From contig NZ_JAMBNO010000021.1 in assembly GCF_023715105.1 (NCBI RefSeq), forward strand, positions 1 through 62,790: a DNA stretch of 62,790 bases. The letters are read 5' to 3'. This DNA is from Hydrogenophaga intermedia. Its GTDB lineage: Bacteria > Pseudomonadota > Gammaproteobacteria > Burkholderiales > Burkholderiaceae_C. The translations under genes and the position numbers were made by a program. Positions 46,554 to 56,211 of the stretch are shown here, in pieces. The notes under the pieces were generated by a model. The model was not told the origin of the DNA, made no database searches, and was given only the letters and a program-made list of their open reading frames with translations. The stretch's first letter is position 1, and each line of letters opens with the position of its first letter.

Positions 46554-47354
46554 ATGAACAAGCCGCCATGCATGGTCTGGCTCCCGGCCGACCATCGACT
46601 GCTGGGCGACCACGGGCACCAGATGCCCTTTCTGCTGCTGGGCGACAAGTACGCGCGGGCCGTGAAGGTGGGCGCGCAGGCCCAGCCGGTCATGTTTCCG
46701 CTCGCCGACGCGGAGCAGATCGATGAACTGCTCTCGCTGGTGGATGGCGTGATGCTCACCGGCTCGCCCTCGAACGTGCACCCTTCCCATTTCCAGGAGG
46801 AGGTGGCCGACCCGAGCCTGCCGCTGGACCCGGCGCGAGATACCCTCACGCTGGCGCTGGTGAAGGCCTGCGTGCACCAGGGCGTGCCGCTGCTGGGCAT
46901 CTGCCGCGGTTTCCAGGAAATCAACGTGGCCCTGGGTGGCGCGTTGCACCAGCGGGTGCACGAGGTGCCCGGCATGAACGACCACCGCGAGCCCAAGACC
47001 GCACCGCCCGACGAACAGTACGCGCCGCGCCACCCGATCCGCATCGCCGAGGGCAGCCCGTTTGCCGATTGGGCCGGCGGCACCTCGGCGCAGGTGAACT
47101 CGCTGCACGGCCAGGGCATCGCGCGCCTGGCCGAGGGCCTGACACCGCTGGCCTGGGCGCCCGATGGCCTGGTGGAGGCGTTTGCCGTGAAGGGCGCGCG
47201 CACCTTTGCCTACGCCATGCAGTGGCACCCCGAGTGGCGCTGCTGGGAAACCCCGTTCTACGCCGCGATCTTCGAGGCCTTCGGCCGCGCCTGCCGCCAG
47301 CGCATGAGCCAGCGCCTTCAGGCCAGCGATCTGGCGCGCAGCCAGCCCGGTTAG
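46554..47354 (+). CDS. puuD: gamma-glutamyl-gamma-aminobutyrate hydrolase PuuD
   Basis: 266 aa class I glutamine-amidotransferase-like enzyme that releases GABA from gamma-Glu-GABA. Nucleophile Cys117 in GICRGFQEINV, and His/Glu of the triad in AMQWHPEWRC (about 223-225). LTGSPSNVHPSHF is the PuuD substrate segment. ATG 46554 has GTGGAGAA upstream. First gene of the long rightward polyamine operon. Confidence 0.9.
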   Translation: MNKPPCMVWLPADHRLLGDHGHQMPFLLLGDKYARAVKVGAQAQPVMFPLADAEQIDELLSLVDGVMLTGSPSNVHPSHFQEEVADPSLPLDPARDTLTLALVKACVHQGVPLLGICRGFQEINVALGGALHQRVHEVPGMNDHREPKTAPPDEQYAPRHPIRIAEGSPFADWAGGTSAQVNSLHGQGIARLAEGLTPLAWAPDGLVEAFAVKGARTFAYAMQWHPEWRCWETPFYAAIFEAFGRACRQRMSQRLQASDLARSQPG

Positions 47355-47410
47355 GTTCGCTCCCTGCCGTCGCATCGAACGAATCACCAACGAAGAACCA
47401 GGAGCAGGCC

Positions 47411-48772
47411 ATGAGCGCCCCGAAGAATTTCAACGAGCTGGAGAGCTGGCTCAACGAGCACCGTGTCACCGAAGTCGAATGCCTGGTGCCCGACCTCACC
47501 GGCGTGGCGCGCGGCAAGATCCTGCCGCGCGAGAAGTTCACCGAAGACCGCGGCATGCGGCTGCCGCACGCCATCGTGGCGATGAGCGTGACCGGCGAAC
47601 AGCCGGCCAGCGGCCCGTACTACGACGTGGTCGAACCGACCGACCGCGACATGCAGCTGCGCCCGGACCCGACGACGGTGCGCATCGTGCCCTGGGCCAC
47701 CGATCCGACGGCGCAGGTGATCCACGACTGCTTCGACCACACCGGCAAGATGGTGCCCTACGCGCCGCGCAGCGTGCTGCGGCGCATCTGCGACCTGTAC
47801 GCCGCCGAAGGTTGGGACCCGGTGATCGCGCCCGAGCTCGAGTTCTACCTGACCGCGCGCAACACCGACCCGAACACCCTGCTGCGCCCGCCGATCGGCC
47901 GCAGCGGGCGCGCCGAGACCTCGCGCCAGGCGTACTCCATCGACGCGGTGAACGAGTTCGACCCGCTGTTCGAGGAGATCTACGAATACTGCAACGTCAT
48001 GGGTCTGAACGTGGACACGCTGATCCACGAGATCGGTGCCGGGCAGATGGAGATCAACTTCTTCCACGACCACCCGCTGGGCCTGGCCGACGAGGTGTTC
48101 TTCTTCAAGCGCACGGTGCGCGAGTGCGCGCTGCGCCACGACATGTACGCCACCTTCATGGCCAAGCCGATCGCGGGCGAGCCGGGCAGCGCCATGCACA
48201 TGCACCAGAGCGTGCTGAGCAAGCAGACCGGCCAGAACATCTTCAGCAATGAGGACGGCACCGCGTCGGAGGCCTTCTTCCACTACATCGGCGGTCTGCA
48301 GCGCTACATCCCGGCCGCGATGGCGCTGGTGGCGCCCTACGTGAACAGCTACCGGCGCCTCTCCCGCCACACGGCCGCGCCGATCAACATCGAGTGGGGC
48401 CACGACAACCGCACCGTGGGCATCCGCTCGCCGATCGCCTCGCCCGAGGCGCGCCGCATCGAGAACCGCGTGATCGGGGCCGACGCCAACCCCTATGTGG
48501 CGATGGCCATGACGCTGGCCTGCGGCTACCTGGGCATGAAGAACAAGATCAAGCCCAAGCCCGAGATGAAGGGCGACGCCTACCTCTCGCCCTACGCGCT
48601 GCCGCGCAGCCTGGGTGAGGCGCTGGACTGGCTGCGCCGCGAGCCCGACCTGCACGACGTGCTGGGCAAGGAGTTCGTGACCATCTACACCGAGATCAAG
48701 GAGCTCGAGTTCGACGAGTTCATGAAGGTGATCTCGCCCTGGGAGCGGGAACACCTCCTGCTTCACGTCTGA
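47411..48772 (+). CDS. puuA: gamma-glutamylputrescine synthetase-like (glutamine synthetase family)
   Basis: 453 aa. GS fold motifs: beta-grasp NEHRVTEVECLVPDLTGVARGK, ELEFYL, catalytic IHEIGAGQMEINF, SAMHMHQS, and the substrate/metal-binding RTVGIRSPIASPEARRIENRVIGADANPY. Ligates glutamate to putrescine with ATP. The position after puuD and before spuC supports puuA. A second GS-like gene at 57,623 makes exact substrate division uncertain. Confidence 0.88.
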   Translation: MSAPKNFNELESWLNEHRVTEVECLVPDLTGVARGKILPREKFTEDRGMRLPHAIVAMSVTGEQPASGPYYDVVEPTDRDMQLRPDPTTVRIVPWATDPTAQVIHDCFDHTGKMVPYAPRSVLRRICDLYAAEGWDPVIAPELEFYLTARNTDPNTLLRPPIGRSGRAETSRQAYSIDAVNEFDPLFEEIYEYCNVMGLNVDTLIHEIGAGQMEINFFHDHPLGLADEVFFFKRTVRECALRHDMYATFMAKPIAGEPGSAMHMHQSVLSKQTGQNIFSNEDGTASEAFFHYIGGLQRYIPAAMALVAPYVNSYRRLSRHTAAPINIEWGHDNRTVGIRSPIASPEARRIENRVIGADANPYVAMAMTLACGYLGMKNKIKPKPEMKGDAYLSPYALPRSLGEALDWLRREPDLHDVLGKEFVTIYTEIKELEFDEFMKVISPWEREHLLLHV

Positions 48773-48786
48773 CCTGAAAGCCGCCG

Positions 48787-50226
48787 ATGAACACCTCGAC
48801 CCTGATCGCCCCCCCCGCCCTGGTGCGCCGTGCCGAACAGCAGGACACCAAGGCCATCCAGGCGCTGGACAGCGCGCACTACATCCACCCCTTCACCGAC
48901 CACGGCCAGCTGGCCGGGCGTGGCGCGCGCGTGATCACGCGGGGAGAGGGCATCTACATCTGGGACAGCGAGGGCAACAGGATCCTCGACGCCATGAGCG
49001 GTCTGTGGTGTGTGAACGCGGGCTACGGGCGCAAGGAACTGGCCGACGCGGCCTACCAGCAGCTCATGACGCTGCCGTACTACAACAGCTTCTTCCAGAC
49101 CACCAACGTGCCGGCGGCGCAGCTGGCGGCCAAGCTGGCTGATCTGGCGCCCGAGGTGGGCGGGCGCCACTTCGATCACGTGTTCTTCTCCAGCAGCGGT
49201 TCGGAGAGCAACGACACCAACGTGCGCCTGGTGCGCCGCTACTGGGACCTGCTGGGTCAGCCGCAGCGCAAGACCATCATCAGCCGCCACAACGCCTACC
49301 ACGGCTCCACCATGGCGGGCGCCTCGCTCGGCGGCATGAGCGGCATGCACGCGCAGGGTGACTTGCCGATCCCCGGCATCGTGCACATCGAGCAGCCGTA
49401 CTACCTGGAGAACGCAAAGCCGGGCGAGAGCGAAGCCGCGTTCGGCGTGCGCGCGGCGCGCTGGCTGGAGGAGAAGATCCTCGAGATCGGCCCCGACAAG
49501 GTGGCCGCCTTCATTGCCGAGCCGGTGCAGGGCGCGGGTGGCGTGATCATTCCCCCGGCCACCTACTGGCCCGAGATCCAGCGCATCGTCGACCAGTACG
49601 GCATCCTGCTCATCAGCGACGAGGTGATCTGCGCCTTCGGCCGCCTGGGCCACTGGTTCGCGTACGAGAAGTTCGGCTACCGACCCGACCTGGTGACCTT
49701 CGCCAAGGGCGTGACCAGCGGCTACGTGCCGCTGGGCGGCGTGATGGTGGGCGACCGCGTGGCCAAGGTGCTGATCGAGCAGGGTGGTGAGTTCAACCAC
49801 GGCTACACCTACAGCGGCCACCCGGTGGCCTGCGCGGTGGCGCTGGCCAACCTGGAGCTGATGGAGCGCGAGGACCTGCCGCGCAAGGTGCGTGAGGACA
49901 TCGGCCCTTACCTGGCCGAGCGTTTCGCCGAGGTCGGCCAGCATCCGCTGGTGGGAGTGGCCGAGACCTGCGGCTTCGTGGGCGGGCTGGTGCTGGTGAA
50001 GGACAAGGCCAGCCGGGCCATGTACGACCCGGACCTGGGCGTGGGCATGATGTGCCGCGCCCACTGCTTCAAGAACGGGCTGATCATGCGCGCGGTGGGG
50101 GACCGCATGATCATCGCGCCGCCGCTGGTGATGACGCGGGCGCAGATCGACGAGATGGTGGCGCTGATCCTGAAGTGCCTGGACGCCACATTGGCGGAAT
50201 TGCGCCAGAAAGGCCTCCACGCTTGA
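48787..50226 (+). CDS. spuC: putrescine-pyruvate aminotransferase (class III)
   Basis: 479 aa. MSGLWCVNAGYGRKELADAAY and FSSSGSESNDTNVRLVRRYW are typical of the SpuC/beta-alanine-pyruvate class III group. PLP Asp in SDEVICAFGRLG and Lys about 306 in TFAKGVTSGYVPLGG. Converts putrescine to aminobutyraldehyde, the route without glutamylation. 14 bp after puuA. Confidence 0.86.
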   Translation: MNTSTLIAPPALVRRAEQQDTKAIQALDSAHYIHPFTDHGQLAGRGARVITRGEGIYIWDSEGNRILDAMSGLWCVNAGYGRKELADAAYQQLMTLPYYNSFFQTTNVPAAQLAAKLADLAPEVGGRHFDHVFFSSSGSESNDTNVRLVRRYWDLLGQPQRKTIISRHNAYHGSTMAGASLGGMSGMHAQGDLPIPGIVHIEQPYYLENAKPGESEAAFGVRAARWLEEKILEIGPDKVAAFIAEPVQGAGGVIIPPATYWPEIQRIVDQYGILLISDEVICAFGRLGHWFAYEKFGYRPDLVTFAKGVTSGYVPLGGVMVGDRVAKVLIEQGGEFNHGYTYSGHPVACAVALANLELMEREDLPRKVREDIGPYLAERFAEVGQHPLVGVAETCGFVGGLVLVKDKASRAMYDPDLGVGMMCRAHCFKNGLIMRAVGDRMIIAPPLVMTRAQIDEMVALILKCLDATLAELRQKGLHA

Positions 50227-50234
50227 CTAGAATG

Positions 50235-50266
50235 ACCGGCGATCCCCGAATTGGGGCATCGCCGGT
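50235..50266 (+). terminator. intercistronic hairpin between spuC and potF
   Basis: Stem ACCGGCGATCCCC with GGGGCATCGCCGGT, one bulged C, loop of 5 nt. No T-run follows at once (the next T-run is at about 50,338), so it may be a processing/stability hairpin or a weak terminator at the border between the catabolic and transport parts of the operon. Confidence 0.4.
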
Positions 50267-50376
50267 GCCGGGAACGCGTGTCGCGGGTCTGGAACTTGCA
50301 TGCCCCGGGCGGGTCTTCAGCCGCCACGGTTGAGCCGTTTTTTTGGTCCTAACCCTCCTTTGGAGTGAGCATCACC

Positions 50377-51552
50377 ATGAAGAAGCACGTTCTGGTTCTC
50401 GCGATGGCGGCCGTCCTGGTCGCCGCCTGCGGCAAGAAGGAGGAGCCCGCTCCTGCCCCCGCGCCCGCCCCGGTGGCCACCGCCCCGGCACCCGCCCCCG
50501 CGCCGGCCGGCCCGGTGCTGGATGACGAGAAGGTCCTCAACATCTACAACTGGCCCGACTACATCACCGAGACCATGATCGCGGACTTCGAGAAGGAGTA
50601 CGGCATCAAGGTCAACTACGACACCTTCGAGAACAACGAAGCGCTGCACGCCAAGCTGGTGGCCGGCAACTCGGGCTACGACATCGTGATCCCCACCGCC
50701 GGCTTCGCCAAGAAGCAGATCGACGGTGGCCTGTACCAGCCGATCGACAAGAGCAAGCTCACGAACTACGGCAACCTCGACCCGGACTTCATGAGCAAGA
50801 TCGCCGGCGTCGACCCGGAGAACAAGCACCTGGTGCCCTGGGCCTGGGGCTTCACCACCGTGGGCATCAACAAGCAAAAGGTCGAGAAGGCGCTGGGCGG
50901 CATGGCCATGCCCGAGAACGCCTGGGACCTGGTGTTCAAGCCCGAGTACTCGAGCAAGCTGCGCTCGTGCGGCATCGCCTACCTGGATTCGCCGAGCGAG
51001 ATCCTGCCGGTGGCGCTGCACTACGTCGGCAAGCCGGCCTACAGCGAGAACCCCGAGGACTTCAAGGCCGCGCTGGACATGCTGATGAAGGTCCGCCGCG
51101 ACGTGCGCCTGTTCTCCAGCACCATGATCGACGACATCGCCAGTGGCAAGGCCTGCGCCTTCATCGGCTGGTCGGGTGACATCAACATCGCCGCCGACCG
51201 CGTGAAGGAAACCGGCGGCAAGGACGAGATCGTGCCCCTGCTGCCCACCGGTGGCGGCCTGGTGTTCATCGACACCATGGCAATCCCCAAGGACGCCAAG
51301 CACGTGAACAACGCGCACGTCTTCATCGACTTCTACCTGCGCGCGGCCAACGGCGCGGCCATGGCCAACGAGATGAACTACCCCACGGGCAACAAGGCCG
51401 CGCTGGCCGACATCAAGGATGAGGTCAAGAACAACAAGACCATCTTCCTGGGCCCCGAGGACACCGCGCGCCTGATCGCCACGGGTGGTTTCTCCAACGA
51501 GATCTCCGGCGTCCTCAACGACACCTACAACGCGTTCAAGCGCGGCAAGTAA
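50377..51552 (+). CDS. potF: polyamine ABC transporter substrate-binding lipoprotein
   Basis: 391 aa. Signal with lipobox LVAAC (Cys18) and an Ala/Pro linker (PAPAPAPVATAPAPAPAPAG), so it is a membrane-tethered form of PotF/SpuD. Substrate pocket motifs of the family: LNIYNWPDYI, YGIKVNYDTFENNEAL, GNSGYDIVIP, WAWGFTTVGIN, CAFIGWSGDI. Binds putrescine/spermidine. ATG 50377 with GGAGTGAG upstream (also CCTCCTTT-flanked). Followed by a terminator-like hairpin. Confidence 0.93.
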   Translation: MKKHVLVLAMAAVLVAACGKKEEPAPAPAPAPVATAPAPAPAPAGPVLDDEKVLNIYNWPDYITETMIADFEKEYGIKVNYDTFENNEALHAKLVAGNSGYDIVIPTAGFAKKQIDGGLYQPIDKSKLTNYGNLDPDFMSKIAGVDPENKHLVPWAWGFTTVGINKQKVEKALGGMAMPENAWDLVFKPEYSSKLRSCGIAYLDSPSEILPVALHYVGKPAYSENPEDFKAALDMLMKVRRDVRLFSSTMIDDIASGKACAFIGWSGDINIAADRVKETGGKDEIVPLLPTGGGLVFIDTMAIPKDAKHVNNAHVFIDFYLRAANGAAMANEMNYPTGNKAALADIKDEVKNNKTIFLGPEDTARLIATGGFSNEISGVLNDTYNAFKRGK

Positions 51553-51578
51553 GCATCACGCCTTTCAGGCGCCTGCAG

Positions 51579-51613
51579 GGGCTGTTCATCCACCAGGACG
51601 AACAGCCCTTTTT
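51579..51613 (+). terminator. Rho-independent (partial) terminator after potF
   Basis: Stem GGGCTGTTC (51,579-51,587) / GAACAGCCC (51,600-51,608), 12-nt loop, then five T. In the middle of the pot operon it should cause partial termination, giving more substrate-binding protein than membrane components, as is usual for ABC importers. Confidence 0.72.
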
Positions 51614-51630
51614 CCATCTGGAGCTCCTTC

Positions 51631-52728
51631 ATGACCGACACCACCGGCTTCCTGGTGACCGAAAAGCTGGTCAAGCGCTTCGACGAGGCCGTGGCCGTCG
51701 ACGAGGTCTCGTTGTCCATCCGCAAGGGCGAGATCTTTGCCCTGCTCGGCAGCTCGGGCTGCGGCAAATCCACGCTGCTGCGCATGCTGGCGGGTTTCGA
51801 GACGCCGACGTCCGGGCGCATCCTGCTCGGTGGCCAGGACGTGGCCGCGGTGCCGCCCTATGAGCGGCCGGTGAACATGATGTTCCAGAGCTACGCGCTG
51901 TTCCCGCACCTCACGGTGTGGGAGAACGTGGCCTTCGGCTTGAATCGCGAAGGTCTGCCCAAGGCCGAGATCCAGCAGCGCACCGACGAGATGCTGGCGC
52001 TGGTGCAGCTCACGCCTTTCGCCAAGCGCAAGCCGCACCAACTTTCCGGCGGGCAGCAACAGCGTGTGGCGCTGGCGCGCAGCCTGGCCAAGCGGCCCAA
52101 GCTGCTGCTGCTCGACGAACCCCTGGGTGCACTGGACAAGAAGCTGCGCGAGCAGACCCAGTTCGAACTGGTCAACATCATCGAGAAAGTGGGCGTGACC
52201 TGCGTCATGGTGACGCACGACCAGGAAGAGGCCATGACCATGGCCAACCGCATCGCCATCATGAGCAAGGGCCGCGTGCTGCAGGTGGGCACGCCGGCCG
52301 AGATCTACGAGCACCCGGTGAACCGCTTCGTGGCCGATTTCATCGGCAACGTGAACCTCTTCGAGGGCAAGCTCAGTGTCGATGAGCCCGACCGCTGCGC
52401 GGTGGACAGCGCCATCGGCCGCATCCACGTCGGCCATGGCATGCCGGGCACGCTGGGCATGCCGGTGGCGCTGGCCGTGCGGCCCGAGAAGATCGAGATC
52501 AGCAAGGCGCCACCGCCGGCCGACGCCGGGCCCAACGTGTTCAAGGGCAAGGTCAAGGAGATTGCCTATTTCGGCGCGCACAACACCTTCATCGTGGTGG
52601 CCAGCAACGGTCAGCGCGTGAAGATCACCGAGGCCAACACCTCGCGTCATGACCTCTCCGACATCACCTGGGAGGACGAGGTCCATTTCTGGTGGAGTGA
52701 CACCGCCGGCGTCGTGTTAAGGGATTGA
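51631..52728 (+). CDS. potG: polyamine ABC transporter ATP-binding protein
   Basis: 365 aa. Walker A GSSGCGKST (40-48), Q-loop FQSYALFPHLTV, signature LSGGQQQRVALARSL (about 139), Walker B LLLLDEPLGALD and switch His VTHDQEEAMTMA, then TOBE-like C-terminal domain. Dimerises and drives PotHI. The last codons lie in an interspersed repeat (52,718 onward), which appears to supply the stop. Confidence 0.93.
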   Translation: MTDTTGFLVTEKLVKRFDEAVAVDEVSLSIRKGEIFALLGSSGCGKSTLLRMLAGFETPTSGRILLGGQDVAAVPPYERPVNMMFQSYALFPHLTVWENVAFGLNREGLPKAEIQQRTDEMLALVQLTPFAKRKPHQLSGGQQQRVALARSLAKRPKLLLLDEPLGALDKKLREQTQFELVNIIEKVGVTCVMVTHDQEEAMTMANRIAIMSKGRVLQVGTPAEIYEHPVNRFVADFIGNVNLFEGKLSVDEPDRCAVDSAIGRIHVGHGMPGTLGMPVALAVRPEKIEISKAPPPADAGPNVFKGKVKEIAYFGAHNTFIVVASNGQRVKITEANTSRHDLSDITWEDEVHFWWSDTAGVVLRD

Positions 52729-52810
52729 CCCCCTGCGCCGCTTCGCGGCTTCCCCCTGGAAGGGGGACGCTGCGAGAGGCCCGGCGAAGCCGGTTCCTCC
52801 GCAGCCCTGG
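52718..52810 (+). repeat. interspersed GC-rich repeat, copy 1 (after potG)
   Basis: Begins TTAAGGGATTGACCCCCTGC, contains the palindromes GCCGCTTCGCGGC and CCCCCTGGAAGGGGG, and GGCCCGGCGAAGCCGGTTCC. Copy 2 at 56,182 has the same modules in the same order. REP-like elements of this kind are spread through Comamonadaceae genomes (recalled). It fills the potG-potH gap. Confidence 0.65.
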
Positions 52811-52851
52811 GTTCGGGTGTTGACAGGCAAACATTTTCTCGAGGAACTCAA

Positions 52852-53760
52852 ATGGCTTCTGTTCCTTTTCCAGGCAAGCGTTTCGTCATCGGCGTGCCCT
52901 ATGGCTGGCTGCTGCTGTTCTTCTTCCTGCCGTTCCTGATCCTGCTCTACATCAGCTTCGTGGACATGGGCGCGGACATCAGCCCGTTCAAGCCGTTGTG
53001 GGACCCGGAAACGGGCGTGCTGCGCCTGAAGTACGAGAACTACCTCGACATCTTCCGTGTCGAGGAAGGTGCGCCGCTGTTCAAGACGCTCTACGTCGAT
53101 GCCTACTTCCGCTCTATCTGGTACGCGCTGCTCACGGCGATCTTCTGCCTGGTGATCGGCTACCCGTTCGCTTACTTCATCGCGCGCTCCCCGGCCAGCG
53201 TGCGCCCGGCCTTGCTGCTGTTGGTGATGTTGCCGTTCTGGACCTCGTTCCTGCTGCGCGTCTATGCTTGGAAGGGCCTGCTGGCCGACCAGGGGGTGAT
53301 CAACCGCTTCATGATGTTCCTGGGCATCACGAGCGAGCCCATCCCGATGCTCTACACCAACGTGTCGATGCTGGTGGGCATGACCTACGTCTACCTGCCC
53401 TTCATGATCCTGCCGCTGTACGCGAACCTGGTGAAGATGGACTTTCGCCTGCTGGAGGCCGCGTACGACCTCGGCACCACGCCGTTCAAGGCGTTCTGGC
53501 TGGTGACGGTGCCGCTGTCCAAGGCCGGCATCATCGCGGGCTTCATGCTGGTGTTCATTCCCTGCGTCGGCGAGTTCGTGATTCCCTCGCTGCTGGGCGG
53601 GCCCGAGAACTACATGATCGGGCGCGTGGTGTGGGACGAGATGTTCACCGCCAACGACTGGCCCAAGGCCACTGCGCTGGCGGTGGTGATGATCGCGATC
53701 ATCGTGGTGCCGCTGGCCTTCTATTACAAGTACGCGGCTGAGCAATCCGAGCAGCGCTGA
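52852..53760 (+). CDS. potH: polyamine ABC transporter permease PotH-like
   Basis: 302 aa with six predicted TM helices. The N terminus (GWLLLFFFLPFLILLYISF) is the PotB/PotH first helix, and EAAYDLGTTPFKAFWLVTVPLSKAG is the EAA loop that contacts the ATPase. Forms the channel with PotI. GAGGAACTC upstream of ATG. Confidence 0.93.
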   Translation: MASVPFPGKRFVIGVPYGWLLLFFFLPFLILLYISFVDMGADISPFKPLWDPETGVLRLKYENYLDIFRVEEGAPLFKTLYVDAYFRSIWYALLTAIFCLVIGYPFAYFIARSPASVRPALLLLVMLPFWTSFLLRVYAWKGLLADQGVINRFMMFLGITSEPIPMLYTNVSMLVGMTYVYLPFMILPLYANLVKMDFRLLEAAYDLGTTPFKAFWLVTVPLSKAGIIAGFMLVFIPCVGEFVIPSLLGGPENYMIGRVVWDEMFTANDWPKATALAVVMIAIIVVPLAFYYKYAAEQSEQR

Positions 53761-53773
53761 AGAGAGGACGACC

Positions 53774-54610
53774 ATGAAACCCTTCCTCGAAAAGCACTTC
53801 GGCAAGTTCTGGCTGCTGGTGGTGTTCGGTTTCCTCTACCTGCCGCTGGCCTTCATGGTGCTGTTCTCGTTCAACAGCACCCGCCAGGACGCGCGCTTCA
53901 CCGGCTTCTCGCTGCGCTGGTACGAGGCGCTTCTCAACGACAGCAAGATCGTCGACGGCTTCTTCCTGTCCCTGAAGATCGCGGCCATCACCGGCGTGCT
54001 GTCGGCGGTGCTGGCCACGTTTGCGGCCTTCGTGCTGGTGCGCTACCGCCGCTTCCTGGGCCGCACCGTGTTCAGCGGCATGGTCAACGCGCCGCTGGTC
54101 ATGCCCGAGGTGATCATCGGCCTGTCGCTGCTGCTGCTGTTCGTGGGCTCGCAGAACCTGTTCGGCTGGCCGCAGCGCGGCATGCTCACCATCATCCTGG
54201 GCCACACGCTGCTCGGCATGGCCTACGGCATGGTCGTGATCCAGAGCCGCCTGCTGGAGATGGACCGCTCGATCGAGCAGGCTGCGATGGACCTGGGCGC
54301 GCGGCCGCACCAGGTGTTCTTCCTGGTCACGCTGCCCAACATCTTCCAGGCCATCCTGGCGGCCTTCCTGCTGGCGTTCACGCTGTCGTTCGACGACGTC
54401 GTGATCACCGAATTCCTGAGCGGCCCGGGTGTGAGCACGCTGCCGCAGGTGATCTTCGGCTACGCGCGCCGCGGCATCAACCCGACGATCTATGCCGCGG
54501 CCACGATCCTGATCGTGACGGTGACCATCGTGGTGATCAGCTACGCGGTGTGGGTGGCACGGGCAACGCGCCGGCGTGAGCGGGAGATGGCGGCGGCGAT
54601 CCGGGGGTGA
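53774..54610 (+). CDS. potI: polyamine ABC transporter permease PotI-like
   Basis: 278 aa, six TM. WLLVVFGFLYLPLAFMVLFSFNST start and EQAAMDLGARPHQVFFLVTLPNIFQ EAA loop. Second permease. 13 bp after potH with AGAGAGGA ribosome-binding site. Ends the transporter block. Confidence 0.93.
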   Translation: MKPFLEKHFGKFWLLVVFGFLYLPLAFMVLFSFNSTRQDARFTGFSLRWYEALLNDSKIVDGFFLSLKIAAITGVLSAVLATFAAFVLVRYRRFLGRTVFSGMVNAPLVMPEVIIGLSLLLLFVGSQNLFGWPQRGMLTIILGHTLLGMAYGMVVIQSRLLEMDRSIEQAAMDLGARPHQVFFLVTLPNIFQAILAAFLLAFTLSFDDVVITEFLSGPGVSTLPQVIFGYARRGINPTIYAAATILIVTVTIVVISYAVWVARATRRREREMAAAIRG

Positions 54611-54634
54611 AGGGGCGAGTGGACGCTCGCGCAC

Positions 54635-54699
54635 CCGGGAAAGTGGCTGTTCCCGGCACCATGCAAGGGGCGTAGCATGGGGCCAATTTTCCTGGCCCC
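54635..54699 (+). promoter_or_regulatory. two adjacent hairpins upstream of puuC
   Basis: CCGGGAA/TTCCCGG (54,635-54,656) and GGGGCCA/TGGCCCC (54,679-54,685 and 54,693-54,699) between potI and puuC. The second lies 15 nt before the ATG and could affect translation or mark an mRNA processing point. No T-run for a terminator. Confidence 0.35.
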
Positions 54700-54714
54700 A
54701 ATGGCCCCTCTGCC

Positions 54715-56211
54715 ATGACCACCACCACCCTTCCAGCCCCCGATCTTTCCCTCGACGGCCGCGCCTTCATCAACGGGGAGCGCGTCGCAGCGCGCGACGG
54801 CCAGACCTTCGACTGCTTCTCGCCGGTGGACGGCCGCCTGCTGACCACCGTGGCGCGCGGTCAGGCGGCCGACATCGACGCCGCCGTGACTGCGGCGCGC
54901 GCGGCCTTCGAGGACCGCCGCTGGGCCGGCCTGCCGCCGGCGCGGCGCAAGCGCGTGATGATGGCGTTCGCGGACCAGTTGCTGCAGCATGCCGACGAGC
55001 TGGCGCTGACCGAGACGCTGGACATGGGCAAGCCCGTGAAGTACGCGCGTGCGGTGGACGTCAACAGCGCAGCCAACTGCATCCGCTGGTACGGCGAGGC
55101 GGTGGACAAGGTGTATGACGAGATCGCGCCCACAGCGGACACGGCGCTGGCGCTGATCACGCGCGAGCCGGTGGGTGTGGTGGGGGTGATCGTGCCCTGG
55201 AACTACCCGATGATCATGGCGGCCTGGAAGATCGCGCCGGCCCTGGCGGCGGGCAATTCGGTGGTCCTGAAACCCAGTGAAAAGAGCCCGCTGACCGCGC
55301 TGCGCCTGGCCGAGCTGGCGCTGGCTGCGGGCATTCCGCCCGGTGTGTTCAACGTGGTGCCGGGTTTCGGCGCCGAGGCCGGCAGCCCGTTGGCGTTGCA
55401 CATGGACGTGGACTGCATCGCTTTCACCGGCAGCACGCGCGTGGGCAAGCAGATCCACGTGATGGCCGGGCAGAGCAACCTCAAGCGCGCCTGGACGGAA
55501 CTCGGCGGCAAGTCGCCCAACATCGTGTTCGCCGATTGCCCCAACCTCGACAAGGCGGTGGAGGCCGCGGTCGGCAGCATCTTCTTCAATCAGGGCGAGA
55601 GCTGCAACGCGCCCTCGCGCCTGTTCGTCGAGGCGTCGATCAAGGACGCCTTCCTGGAGAAGGCCTTGAAGCTGGTGCCGCAGTACCAGCCGGGCAACCC
55701 GCTCGACAAGAAGACCGTGATGGGCGCGATCGTCGACAAGGTGCAGATGGACACCGTGCTGCGCTACATCGACAGTGGCAAGAAGGAAGGCGCGAAGCTG
55801 CTCGCGGGCGGCGAGGCGGCCGAGCCGGTGAAAGGCGGTTGCTACGTGCTGCCCACGATCTTCGATGGCGTGAAGAACGACATGACCATCGCGCGCGAGG
55901 AAATCTTCGGCCCGGTGCTCTCGGTGCTCTCGTTCACCGATGCCGCCGACGTGGTGAAGCAGGCCAACAGCAACATCTATGGGCTGCAGGCCGCGGTGTG
56001 GACGCGCGACATCAACAAGGCGCACGGCGTGGCGCGTGCGCTGCGCGCCGGCACCGTGCACGTGAACCAGTACGACGAGGACGACATCACCGTGCCTTTC
56101 GGAGGCTTCAAGCAGAGCGGCGTGGGGCGCGACAAGTCGCTGCACGCCTTCGACAAGTACACCGAGGTCAAAACCACCTGGATAAGGATTGACTCGCCCC
56201 TGCACCGCTGA
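54715..56211 (+). CDS. puuC: gamma-glutamyl-gamma-aminobutyraldehyde dehydrogenase
   Basis: 498 aa aldehyde dehydrogenase. NAD-binding VPWNYPMIMAAWKIAPALAAG, FTGSTRVGK, catalytic Glu in ELGGKSPNIV and Cys about 296-298 in NQGESCNAPSRL. The C-terminal FGGFKQSGVGRDKSLHAFDKYTEVKTTW fits PuuC/AldH. It makes gamma-Glu-GABA or GABA from the aldehydes. The last ~10 residues are encoded by the interspersed repeat. Confidence 0.88.
   Translation: MTTTTLPAPDLSLDGRAFINGERVAARDGQTFDCFSPVDGRLLTTVARGQAADIDAAVTAARAAFEDRRWAGLPPARRKRVMMAFADQLLQHADELALTETLDMGKPVKYARAVDVNSAANCIRWYGEAVDKVYDEIAPTADTALALITREPVGVVGVIVPWNYPMIMAAWKIAPALAAGNSVVLKPSEKSPLTALRLAELALAAGIPPGVFNVVPGFGAEAGSPLALHMDVDCIAFTGSTRVGKQIHVMAGQSNLKRAWTELGGKSPNIVFADCPNLDKAVEAAVGSIFFNQGESCNAPSRLFVEASIKDAFLEKALKLVPQYQPGNPLDKKTVMGAIVDKVQMDTVLRYIDSGKKEGAKLLAGGEAAEPVKGGCYVLPTIFDGVKNDMTIAREEIFGPVLSVLSFTDAADVVKQANSNIYGLQAAVWTRDINKAHGVARALRAGTVHVNQYDEDDITVPFGGFKQSGVGRDKSLHAFDKYTEVKTTWIRIDSPLHR

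Noticed and set aside
50235..50380. Riboswitch upstream of potF
   Set aside because: One strong hairpin and a T-run are visible, but no conserved riboswitch core was recognised.
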